A stretch of 64,000 bases of DNA from Amylostereum areolatum (lineage: Eukaryota > Basidiomycota > Agaricomycetes > Russulales > Stereaceae): positions 2,480,001 through 2,544,000 of the forward strand of contig SAXG01000002.1 of the NCBI GenBank assembly GCA_012932865.1, given 5' to 3'. The notes under the pieces are model-generated. The model had not been told where the DNA came from, searched no databases, and worked only from the letters and a program-made list of their open reading frames with translations. Shown here one piece after another: positions 11,023 through 22,700 of the stretch. Position 1 is the first letter of the stretch, and the number at the start of each line of letters is the position of its first letter. The position numbers and the translations under genes are program-made.

Positions 11023-13329
11023 CCACAGGATTGATTGACTACGCTCTCGTATCCTGTTCATCGAGTACTCTATCCGCTTTCTATTGATTTCGTTTGCTTT
11101 ATGTTCGAGGGTGGCCAAGTTTAGCAAGCGAGCGATTTTCCTCTTGTTTATCGTGGATCGTGTCAGATTGTCCCTTGCAGGAGGAAGCGCATCCGATACT
11201 TCTCTCGGTCGCGTGGTCAAGCAGAAGGTCGCGTCGGGCATCTTCGAAGGGAAGCACGGTGAGTTGGGGTTTTGGGGCCATGACTCTCATACTTATTTAT
11301 GTTTCGTCGTCTAAGCAGGTAGGGTTGAGGGCTATATCCCAGCTTTTTCATGGGCTAAGGGCTCTCTATTTCAAGTTTCTATGCTACCCGTTAGCTAGGA
11401 ACGATTGGGCGGCTGTTTGAGTCAACGTTCTGCGGTCGTGAGTGGTCATTTCACCCTTGAACATCGTCACCTGCCTCTGAAATTTGAGCAGGGCTTTCAT
11501 CGTGCTGGTGTGCGAGCTTTTGGTGGACGACCGATGAACGTTGAACTCGCCGAGGGCGAACGCATGCTAATCTGACAGATGTCATCGTCCTTGCGAACGA
11601 GTCGAACGTTGAACGTTTTGAACTCAAACACCTGATGAAGATATTTGTTTTCGCCATCGACATGCGACCCGCAGAACGGACTTCTATTTGCGCTCCCCAA
11701 TGGGTGTTGTTCAGGGGCTTGTGTGATCTTCGCAGGTCTGCTGTGGGTCGCTGCTGAGCGCATTACCAACGCGTCCCCAACCCCGGAATGCCATGCATGT
11801 ATCGATATACCGCCATTCAAGCGCGGTCTGCTGTTCTGGGCATGTGCGGGTAGATTATGTGCGGGGGCACAGGGTGGGGAATGTGGGGTCGATTGATTAT
11901 CGGGAAGGAGGGTATGTAAGCGTCTCGCGAACTTGTGTGTGTGGGGCGTTTCTGACTTTTCTTTCTAACGAAACGACTGCAAAACACCAGGCACATCGCG
12001 GCACACGGAATCTCAAGATCTCAAACGTAGTGTCGGAGACTGGCAGCGTTAGGCAAGCCTCAGACGCCCTCGGTTGGTGAGGAACAATGCGCAAGCAGTA
12101 CACTCCTCCGTATTCATGCTGGTTAATGAAGTTTGTAAGGCGCCGTGGTATAGGGTGGGCAGAGGGCAGATTTTGAGGGTCCTTGCGGTGAGTTCTTCGA
12201 AAGAGATGTTGCGACGCGTCTGATCACGCAAGGTTCAAACGTAGGTTTTGCGCAGTTGTGTAGGGTTCCCGCTCCCTTTAGCGCACCGGTCATTGCGGTT
12301 AATGAAAACATGAGAGTTTAGCCTCCTCGGTCGCAATCCCACACCGTCGAACGTTCCCCGCAATCCCCACATGCCCCGCCCGTAACTCCGAGCCATATCG
12401 CGGACCCCGGGTTGACAATCCCGACAAGAGACGATGTAAAAACAGCCACAAGGGATGAGTGGGGAATGCAGACTGTCGGTTTATAGGACCGTGCCGTGGG
12501 GTCGGACCCGGTGTATGTCTACGCGGTTTCGCCTGAGTACGTGCATGGATCTTATGAGGTCCATACTTGTGCGGGGTATGATCCGTTTCACTTCGGGGGC
12601 TCGGCCAGTTGGGATGACTTAGGTCGAGTCGATATCCAAGTCTTCGCTGCTCTGGACGCTTTTTTGTGGGTACGATCGAGACTCGAGACGGCTGCTGACG
12701 AAAGCTGCCTGGCCATGGGCAGGACCAAGAAAGGACGAGAAAAACTGAAGAAGGAAAGAGCGCTCTGCAGCGTTCGGCGGCGATTCTTCGTCTCGGAATG
12801 CCGGGCGGACTTTCATTCTGGCACGGCGGCGGCTGTGCAAAAATTGACTTGCCCGCCAACCCCCACGGCACTCACTTCGCCCATGCTCCACACCCCGATC
12901 CATGCAGGTACAGGCCCCCGCATGACACGGCGCTTTTCACTCACAGACTCTTCCTCTCAAAGGCACAAAAACGCGACAATACAGTCAGAGGGACCGCTGG
13001 CGCGACGCGTCATGACACGTCCTGACCAATACAAAGCGGCTGGGGTTGGAGATGCCGGGTCGAGGTATGGACTGGTCGAGGACTGGTCAAGGACTAGAAA
13101 AGAAAAGAAAAGAAGAGCCGCGGAGGAAACATTATGCATTTTCCGCCCCGCCGGAAGATCGAGGCCGGGGACCGAAGGAAAAAGAAATAGCTCCTAAGTT
13201 CTGACGCAGTGATGTCACCCATCTCGTCTCCTATAAAGAGTGTCCGCCCGCCGTCCCCGCCGTCTTCACTGCTCTTCACGCCGTACCCCAGAAATCTTCA
13301 CATTTCTATCCCATCCTCACGCGCGAACA
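11023..13329. other. 2.3 kb region without a confident gene
   Basis: I cannot assign a gene. From 11183 to 11274 a plus-strand frame with DTSLGRVVKQKVASGIFEGK is bounded by a plausible acceptor and donor. It can be spliced to a short frame ending at a stop near 11400, which may be a gene relic. From about 12.3 to 13.2 kb the DNA is C/G-rich; a 233-codon plus-strand frame there (12496-13197) lacks protein-like motifs and sits where the promoter of the sugar transporter should be. Confidence 0.4.
13232..13238 (+). promoter_or_regulatory. TATA box of the sugar transporter gene
   Basis: A TATAAAG heptamer lies 92 bp upstream of the transporter start codon at 13330, with a pyrimidine-rich stretch after it as is common in fungal leaders. 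Confidence 0.5.
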
Positions 13330-15408
13330 ATGGTCTTGTTCCACGTGTACGTCTTTTCCCTCTCTCCTCTTTCTCCCCAGCTCACCTAGTTTACCTCCTC
13401 CTTCAGACAAGGCGTGCCTATCGGCTATGTCTCTGTCATGCTCGCCGTCGTCGCCTCCATGGGAGGCTTCATCTTCGGCTACGACACCGGTCAAATCTCC
13501 GACATCCTCCTCATGAAAGACTTCCTCCAACGCTTCGCACAATGTGGCGATCGAGCCGATGTTTCAACATGTTCCTTCTCTACCGTCCGCGAGGGTCTCA
13601 TTGTTGCTCTGCTCTCCATCGGAACTTTGATTGGTGCCCTCATCGGTGCTCCGTACGCCTCCCAACTCCTTGTCCACTTCACACGCGCTTACACGAGGTT
13701 TTATATAGCACCGCCGATTTCCTTGGGCGTCGTCGTGCAATGCAAGTCGAGTGTGGCGTGTTCATCATTGGTGTCATCGTTCAGATCACCTCCACCCACG
13801 AGTGGGCACAATTTGCAGTCGGCCGTCTTATTTCTGGTCTCGGTGTTGGCGCCTTGTCCGCCGCTGTACCCATGTACCAGGCGGAAACCGCTCCTCCTCA
13901 GATCCGTGGTACCATGACGTGCGCGTGTTCCTTTTCTCATGCCGAAGCGAATGCTGACACGCTCGAAGTGCGACTTACCAGCTATTCATCACGTTCGGTA
14001 TTCTCGTCGCATATTGCATATCCATCGGTACTCGCAACATATCTGGCGCTGGTTCTTGGCAAACTGTCGTCGGCATCGGCCTCGCTTGGCCTGTAATCCT
14101 CGCCGTTGGTATACAATTCATGCCGGAGTCTCCTCGGTGCGTTCTTCCCCTCACGGATACGCCCGTTGTACTGAGATGCGTGTATGTAGTTGGCTTGCTC
14201 GACATGGCCGCATCCCAGAAGCTCAGCGTGCCCTTGCCCTGACCCGCGGTCTTCCAGCCAAAGCTGCAGAGAGCGATTACATCATTCACCGCGAAGTCGA
14301 GGAAATTCGCTCCAGTGTCGAGGCTGAGAAGAACATCCGTGCTGGCTGGATTGACTGTTTCCGTGTTGAGAACAAGATGTTGTATCGCACGCTCCTGGGT
14401 ACGCTCCCATCGTGTATCTCTGCCGTTCCCCGGCTAACAAAGTAATCGCAGGCATGTCGCTCCAGTCGCTTCAGCAGCTTACGGGCGCAAACTACTTCTT
14501 CTATTACGGCGCCACTGTTTTCCAGTCGGTCGGTATCTCCGACTCGTTTGTCACCCAAATCATTCTCGGAGCCGTCAATTTTGGCTGCACATTCGGCGGC
14601 TTGTACGTCATGGAGAGGGTGCGTTTACTCCCAGTACCAGTGCCTGAATGTATGCTCACCTTTGATTACAGTTTGGTCGTCGCGTCCCTCTCATTGTCGG
14701 TGGCCTTTGGCAGTCAGCCTGGCTTTTCGTTTTCGCGGCTGCGGGTACTGCGAAAGATCCTCAAACCGACCAGAATATCGGCAAGCGTGCGTCCCTCTCA
14801 CTCATTGTTCATGTGGACGTCTGTGCTGACGAAGATACATACAGTCATGATCGTTTCAGCATGCCTCTTCATTCTTGGTTATGCAATGACTTGGGCCCCG
14901 TGCGTTCCATCCCTTACGGTGTGCGAACGTCCACTAACCTTTTGGTGCGATATCCAGGGGAATTTGGATTCTCATTGGTGAAACATTCCCAACGCGCACT
15001 CGTGCTAAGCAGGGCGCTCTTGCCACCGCATCCAACTGGCTGTGGAACTTCCTCCTGGCTTTCTTCACACCCTTCATCACACGCGATATCAAGTTCCGCT
15101 ACGGCTTCGTATTCGCCGGTGCGTTTGCTTTCTCGCGCTTATCGAAATTTTGTTCTAATACAATGTCACCAGCATGTAATCTGCTTGGCGCGGTCGTGGT
15201 GTATCTCTTCCTCTACGAATCCTCCGATATCTCGTTGGAGGCCGTGGATATGATGTACAACGACCCCACCTGCAAGCCATGGACATCCCGGTCGTGGGCG
15301 CCAGAAGGTTACAAAGGACGCCATGATCTCATTGAGCAGAGCAAGGCAGCCGAGGCGCAGAAGCCATTGGAGGGCGCCGAGATGGAACATGTCGAAAAGG
15401 CCGTATAA
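13330..15408 (+). CDS. Hexose/sugar transporter of the MFS sugar-porter family
   Basis: Ten exons join exactly to 527 codons: 13330-13346, 13407-13652, 13709-13918, 13969-14136, 14190-14398, 14452-14618, 14672-14786, 14845-14899, 14958-15118, 15173-15408. Sugar-porter signatures are all present: [16 protein letters not shown] in helix 1, [11 protein letters not shown] in the first cytoplasmic loop, [51 protein letters not shown] in helix 7, [14 protein letters not shown] and [16 protein letters not shown]. About twelve membrane helices and a hydrophilic tail follow the HXT/monosaccharide pattern. It should import glucose or related sugars by proton symport or facilitation. The first exon encodes only five complete codons. 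Context with GH45 and GH43 enzymes suits uptake of released sugars. Confidence 0.93.
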
Positions 15409-16128
15409 GCCCCTTCGTAGAAGTGAAAGATGTTTCCCGCACCATGTACCAACACCCGCACTGTCTTGTCTATCTGTTTAATGTCGCCTTTCTTCTGTGG
15501 TCTCGAAGGGATCGTTGGCTGGACTCTTTGGGTCATCGTGTACGCCATAATACTATGTACTACATGTTTTTCTCGCACACCGTCCATTCCTGAATAATGT
15601 CATACTTAAGTTCCTGGAGTCGTACCTGCGACGTAGTACTTGGACCGCCGTCTCACGAACAGAAAGAGGAAACCAGTTGGACCTGGCACGACTCCCTCGT
15701 AAGCTAACAAGTCTATTAACATCACCTTCACACGGCGATCGGTGTGAATGAACAGATTCCACACTCATGAACTATCCTGCTACTTACATACCTTGAACTT
15801 ACTTCACAGGACCTACATATATAACACAACGTCGACAGCGGGTCAATCAGAAGCGTGTGACTGGATCTGTGACTGAATAAGATCACGTGACAAAAGCCCT
15901 GCCCTAAACTGAGGACGCCAATCTTTTTCGTACACATCCACGACTGCATCGTCCTCGGCTCTTCCTCGTCGCCCTCCACTTCGGCTAGGCCCTTTTCTAC
16001 TGCGCTTAAATCGCCGGTATCGCGACAGACAGCCTCAATAGACTCATCTGTCCAAAAGCCGTGAGTTACTCATCCACTTCGTCACCCTCTGCCCCCCGAC
16101 CAACACCGCCCGTGCAGATACATCCAAG
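15409..16128. other. Intergenic region upstream of eIF3a
   Basis: This 720 bp stretch holds the 3' end of the transporter transcript and the eIF3a promoter. No gene-like frame or long repeat was seen; the part before the eIF3a ATG is C-rich. Confidence 0.4.
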
Positions 16129-19100
16129 ATGGCGCCCATGACAAAACCCGAGACGATCCTCAAGCAGGCCTGAGGGTCTCGTCTCCGTCGGCCAGACGCA
16201 CGCGGCTCTGCAATCCCTCACCGAGATGTTCTCGTCAAAGCGTTTTCGCTCGACCCCGCTTGCCGCACTCGAGCCGATCATGATCCGTTTCGTCGAGCTC
16301 TGCGTAGATATGCGCAAGGGCCGCGTTGCGAAGGAGGGCCTCATGCAATACAAGAACATCGCGCAAAACTCGAGCGTCGCCTCGATCGAAGTCGTCATCC
16401 AGAAGTTCATCGTCCTCTCCGACGCGAAGGTCCAGGAGGCGCAGGAGAAGGCGGAGAAGGTCACTGCGGACGCTGTGGCCGATGTCGACGATCTTGAGGC
16501 GGCTGAGACTCCGGAGAGCATCTTGCTTGGCGCAGTGAGCGGTGATCAAAGCAAGGACCGCACAGATCGTGCACTTGTGACGCCGTGGCTCAAGTTTTTG
16601 TGGGAGAGTTACCGCACCGCGCTTGAAACACTCAAGAACAATGCTCGGTTGGAGATCATATATCAGGTACGTCTGTATCCTTCTCATGTAGCTTTTTTGA
16701 CTGACGTCTTTGTTGCGGTGGCATGTATAGCAAATCGCTCAACAGGCTTTCCAGTTTTGTTTGAAGCATCAACGCAAGGTCGAATTCCGTCGCCTCTGCG
16801 AGACCCTCCGCCTCCACCTTTCCAATGTCGCCAAATACGCCCACCAACCCCATTCTATCAACCTCCAGGATCCGGACACTCTTCAACGTCACCTCGATAC
16901 ACGCTTTGCCCAGCTCAACGCCTCTGTTGAACTTGAGCTCTGGCAGGAGGCTTTCCGCAGCGTGGAGGATGTACACAATCTGCTCACCATGGCGAAGAAG
17001 GCGCCCCGGCCGGCAATGATGGCCAACTATTACGAAAAGTTGACCCGGATATTCCTCATGAGCGAGAATGCTCTTTATCATGCCGCCGCTTGGGGAAAGT
17101 ACTACGCTGTGACGACTGCAATGGGCCGTTCGGAAGAAGACCTTGGCAGGTTGGCCGGTCAAGTCCTTGTTAGCGCCCTAGCGGTCCCCGTTAGCCAGAG
17201 ATCGGAAGAGTTGGCGGAGGAGGGCAGGAACAAAACCTCGCGACTATCAGCATTATTAGGTCTTCCGAAAGCGCCCACTCGTGGCAGTTTACTCCGTGAT
17301 GCAGTAAGTGTCCTTTATACGCCCTCCAGATCTCACCGTTTAAATGCAATCACACAGCTCGCGCGCAACATCCTCAAACTTGCACCAGAGCTCATTCGCT
17401 CCCTTTACAACGTCCTTGAGGTCACCTTCGACCCGCTCACCCTCTGTTCATCGGTTGCTCCTCTCCTGAAAGCGATCTCCGCGGACGCTTCCTATGCTCC
17501 TTATATTCCCTTGCTCCAGCGTGCTCTTCTTTCTCGCCTTCTTTCTCAGCTTAGCCAAGTTTATTCATCGCTCAAAATCGCCAACCTGCTTCAAATTCTA
17601 CAACCCCTCCGGGATGCCGCTGCTGAGGGAGCCGGCAGTGCCGCCACTTATGAGGCCGAACAGGTCGAAGCTTTCATCATTGCGGGTGCACATGCTGGCG
17701 AGCTCAGGATCCGCGTTGACCACACGACGGGCGAAATCGCGTTTATCGACGAGGCTTTTGCCGGCAGCGATGACACGCCCCTGCCCTCGACCTCGCGGGA
17801 GAATATTGTACAACCGTCGGCCTCGTCGATTGTGCGTACGCGTCTTAGCACGATCGCTATCACCCTCCACAACACGCTCTCGGTGCTCGAGCCCAAGCCA
17901 CAACCGACCCCCGAGGAGCAACAGAAACGTGTAGCCAACCTGGTGGCTGCGGCCCAAGCCGAACGCAAGACGCTGCAACTCCGCCGCGCAATCGTCGCGA
18001 GGCGGCGCGAGCTTCGCTCCGAACTCTCAGTAAGGAAGGAGAAGGAGGATGCGAGCAGGCGTGCCGAGGTCAGCAGGCGTGAGCGGGAAGAGGAGGGCCG
18101 TCGTGCAATCGAAGAGGTGCGAAAGAGGGAAGTCGAGCGCGCCAGGAAGGAGATACAGGAAAAACGCAACGAGGAGGCTCGTCAACTCGCACAGAGTCTC
18201 AAGGAACGGGGTAATCTCAAGGTCAACATCGACGTGCGTAAGATCTGTTCGATTTCTTCGACATTGTTTTCTGATCGATATACATACAGGATATGGAGAA
18301 CCTCAACACGGACAATCTCATGCAGCTCCAAGTCGAACAGCTTGAAAAGGAGAAGAAAGAGCGCGAGGAACGTCTCCGGATCGTATCGAAGCGTATCGAT
18401 CATCTCGAACGCGCATACCGCAAGGCGGAGCGCCCCTTGCTCGCGAAGGACTATGAGGTGCAAAAGACAAACGACCTCGCGACCTTCGAGGAGGTCCAGA
18501 AAGTGCGCATCGAGGGTTCGCGTGCCGAACACCAGCAGAACCTCGAGACGAAGAAGCGTTTGTCGCGCATGCTCGGCGAATATGCCGTGCGCAAGGACCT
18601 CATTCTCACCAAGCGCAGCACCGAATACGAGAAAAAACGTCAGGACGCGCAGGCAAAAATGGAGGCGGAGAAGGCCAAGCGCAGGGCCGCGATTCTCGAG
18701 GAGCGCGAGGAGGAAGAGAGGAATCGCGAAGAGCAAGAACGTCTCCAGCGGGAGGCGGAGGAAGAGGAAGAGCGTCTCGAACGAGGTCAATCTCGATGCC
18801 TTCATCCACTTTGTTATCACCTAACACCAGTTTTTTACAGAGCGTCTTGCCGAGGAAGAGCGCATACGGACCGAGGCAGAGGCAAAGGAGGCCGCCGAGG
18901 AGGAGAAGAAACGTATCGCTGCAGAAGAAGCCGCCACCCTTCGTGCCAAACGTGAGGCTGAGCGTGCAGCCGAGTTCGAGGCGGCACGTCGGAGGGTTCA
19001 ACAGGAGGAGGAGCGCGAGAGAGAGCGGGAGGCTCGGCGCGCAGCGGAGAAGCGCGGCACTGCGACCCCTGCACCTGCAACACCTGCAACGCCTATCCAA

Positions 19101-19406
19101 GCCGACGCCTGGCGACGGAATGCACCCCCTGCACAGACGCCGCCCCGCTCAGAGAGCCCCGCACCCGCCAGGGGCGTGTACCGTCCCCCTACTGCCGTTG
19201 CCGGTGGCGGTGGTGGCGGTGGTGGTGGCTGGAGAGCCAGGGAGCAGGCCAGGACTGGGGGGACTGGTGGGAGTACCCCTCCGACGCCCCGCGAGGAGCC
19301 AAAGAGGACGTTACGCGAGGAGCCGAAGAAGGTCGAGGACGATGGCTTCAAGACTGTGAGCAGTGGCGGTGCGAAGTGGGGCGCGTCCAGGTTGCGTCGC
19401 GGATAG
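16129..19406 (+). CDS. TIF32: Translation initiation factor eIF3 subunit a (frame broken near the start)
   Basis: Five exons: 16129-16666, 16731-17303, 17358-18233, 18290-18785, 18841-19406, about 1,015 residues. The N-terminus MAPMTKPETILK and later ALQSLTEMFSSKRFRSTPLA match eIF3a/Tif32. A PCI domain lies near ELIRSLYNVLEVTFDPLTLC. A very long charged coiled coil follows (RREREEEGRRAIEEVRKREV and related runs), then a Pro/Ala and nine-Gly tail ending GGAKWGASRLRRG. The subunit scaffolds eIF3 on the 40S ribosome. Oddity: after ILK-Gln-Ala the frame hits TGA at 16171-16173. Exon 1 is 538 bp, one more than the 537 needed, so a single extra base at about 16171 separates the start from the body. 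No intron fits. The 54-bp intron 17304-17357 is in frame, so its retention would go unnoticed. Confidence 0.9.
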
Positions 19407-19736
19407 ACGGTGTCTCCCATGTGTATTTCTTCCCGTTGCATGTATCTTCTTCCCACCTCATGTATCCTTCGTTATGCGTGCACATAACCTGCGCTATGAA
19501 TCGTTTCTAAGTTCTTCACAAACATCAATCTCCCTCTTTCACGAACCAGTTCAAGCGCAATGAGGGAATCTATAGACACAGTGAATGATAGTACATGGTC
19601 CGGTGGTAGGTCTCTGATAACAAGCTAGGTAAGTACGAGCAAAGAAAACGCCACAAAGTCCGCCCGATGGATCTATTTTTTGTTAGTGATGTAAAGGAGG
19701 GGTATGGGGTTAATGAAAGTACAACAGCGTCGGGCT
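19407..19736. other. Convergent 3' region between eIF3a and CCH1
   Basis: These 330 bp separate the stop codons of two convergent genes. The sequence is relatively A/T-rich, with TTTTTTGTT near 19680, and shows no coding signal. Confidence 0.5.
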
Positions 19737-22700
19737 TCAAGCCTTCTGCTCCTCTTCCTCTTCCGCTTCTAACATCATCGCTACAAGATGGGGTCAGCGC
19801 TGATATATGGGATTGATATCAAAACGATACACATACCTCCCCAGGACGATTTCTGCATCGTCGCGAGTACGTCCTGGCCATCTTCTACAAAGGTCGTGTC
19901 CCGGAAAGGCGACAGGTCCCGCCTGGAAGGACAGTTCAGAGTACGGATCAGAGAAAGGGGGCGTAGATACGTACGTATATCGTAAGCCGAGGTCGCTCGA
20001 CACACTGACGTCGCTTGTCCGTCGGTTGCGTTGTAGACCCCTTGTACGAGTTGGGCTCGTGCCAAGGGACACATCCGTGTCGTAGCGCTCCTGCCCGTCG
20101 AAATCACTGAACGGGCTCATGCTCAGTGAATGCCGGTGGGATGTTATATCGCGAGTGCTCCTTGGTGGTGTCGAAGGGAGGCCGTCGACAATGATTGCGG
20201 GGAGATCTAGCACAGGAGACGATCAGTCACGTCCATACCCCGAGCACTAGGAGATGATCCTACCTCCGTCCTGAGCTGGCGACACTGACTGCGCCACCTG
20301 TTTCAAGAACCGACGACGATCGCTGATCGCTCTGAGTATGGAACGCACGCGATCGAGGTTGACCAAGTCGGTGACCAAGTCGTTGGTCTGTGTTCTGACC
20401 AACAGATCCCGCAGGCTAAATCGTAAAAAGGGTTAGAATAGTACATATAAGAAAAGTAGCAGGCGTACACAAGAGCATCCGCATCCACAATTAACTTGTG
20501 GTGAGCCAAGAGCATGAGCATGTTGGTGAACGATATTCCCTTGCCCTGCTCGTGTGTGATGATAACCTCGTGGTGTAGCCGACTGTACATGTTCCGACGC
20601 CTCCGAATCGCGCCGTAGTCGATCTGGTTCAGAGTCGCGTTCAGCCTTTGGAGGTTAAGCCCATATGCCACTTTAGCGTTTGGATTCCAGGAATGAGAGT
20701 CCTCGGTTTCGGTGCATTCTGCCAAGATCTGTCGGTAGTGGAACTTCTTGGGGTAGATGCGGACCTCGAAGATACCACTTAGTTTCTGTGGCCGTGGAAC
20801 ATTAGCGAGGGTACGCCGTAGGGAAAATGCGGTCGCCTTACGCTGAAAAAGGCCGAGAAATGATTACGCTCCAGAAAGCCTGTCCTTGGGTTGGCGTACT
20901 CGGCCCAAACCTTTTTGAAAGCACGCATCTCCTCACGAGTCACAGCCTTGGCGCCACCCGTCATCTGGAACACGTAGGAAAAGTTCTCGACAACCACACC
21001 TAAAATCCGTCAGGACAGGTTGCAAGATACGGGGAACGAGGAACCCACCAGTGAACAAGTTGACGAAGATGTACTGAATGCCAACATGTCAGTTGATAGA
21101 AAGAATGGCTATACCACAAGCACGTACCATGCTGAGCAAGTTCCAGGCGATAAATAGGGAGAACGACCAGCCAACACTGCCGCAGTCTGAGTCGGGATCG
21201 GTCGCAGAGGGGACAGTGCACCGTGGGTAAACAGTGGCACTGTAATTTGGACTCTGTTAGTCCTTCTTCGTCTACTGCAGAAGAGGTACCCACTAGTCAT
21301 GCATGTACTGGTTCCATCCCTCACTAGAGAGAAACGGCCGTCAGAAAGAGCCCTCAAGTAGGATTATAAACCAACTCACCCAGACGTCATAAATGCCAAC
21401 ATGACCATAGACTTCCCTACGGTGGAGTAGTTTTGGTTTCTGGTCTCGGCCGAGTGCCACTTTGTCAGACTAAAGACCTCGACGAACAGGATGGCGAAAA
21501 AGAGGAATAAAACGACCCAGAGCGACAGCAAGCTGACAATGACAGGAAGACTCGCGCTGTATCCGAATCAAGGTCAGCGCACGACAAATTAACGCCATGG
21601 AACTACTCACACGGCGGTTTTGAACAGCTTGTTCAAGTTGTTCATGCGCTGGACCAACTTGAACGCGATGCTGACAAGGAAGAGTTTTTCCAGTTGTTCG
21701 ATTGCGTTCCCGCTCGCCCCTACACGAACGGATATCGTCGTGAACAAGCTTCCGGAGGCGACAATGACGTCGAATATGTTCCACCCGTTCGAGCGGAAAC
21801 TGTGATAACCAAGGCCGTAGAAGCGAACGATGATGTCGATGGCGTACACAACGGTGACAAATAAGAAGAAATCATCTACAAAGGGGGTTATATCAAAGTA
21901 CGGGGACGAAAACAGATACACGAAACTTACTGCGAACTTGGTCCAGGATGCTGTTTTTGTAGAAGGTCTGAGTCCTGTATGATCAGATAGTCAGTCATAT
22001 GAGGCCCTGGTCTTGAACTTTCCATACTTACATAAGAGCGACGACGTGCAGGGTGAACAGAACCGTCATGGAACGCGACCACCAACCATGCTTTGACACC
22101 GCTCGATCAAAACACCACGAACGGATGCGCCATCTTGGTCGCGTCTTTGGCCGCTTCGAGGGACGCTGCCTTGTGATCAATTTCTGCAGGTCTATCCATT
22201 CACGTTGCGCCTGCGTTAACAGAGCCGAACCCGTCTTCGAACTGAAGTTGCCGATGATGATACTGAATAACACACAGATGCGTCAGCTTCACGCGTTAAG
22301 GGAACCAGCGATCGAGATGTACCTGACAAACAGCGTCAAGATGACAACGGCACCGAGCAAGTTGTAAATGAGAAAGAAAAGCGCGTTGATTTGCGACACG
22401 TTTGTCTGCGGTTGGAGCCCCCGGCCGGTAATGCTGGTGGCAACGTTCATGACATCTGTCCATCCCTCGAGGGACACAATCTCAAACAAGATGAGAAGGG
22501 AAGACCTGAAAGAGTCGAACGAGAACTTCGTGGATGGCGACGGATTGTCCCACACGCGGGGAATCGGAAATGCAAATGAATCCCCGATGACCGTGGTCGT
22601 AAACTCGTTGACGCAGTCCACGACGCCAGAGGCCGAGTCATCATTGCAAGTATTTGTGAGCCCCGCAAAAATGGTCAGACCCCATACGGCGTACGGGATC

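Noticed and set aside
12496..13197. 233-codon plus-strand ORF
   Set aside because: Composition follows C/G-rich promoter DNA, no motif or splice context, and it overlaps the expected sugar transporter promoter.
18182..18820. 212-codon minus-strand Leu-rich ORF
   Set aside because: Complement of the Glu/Arg-rich coiled coil of eIF3a; Leu/Phe richness is the expected mirror image.
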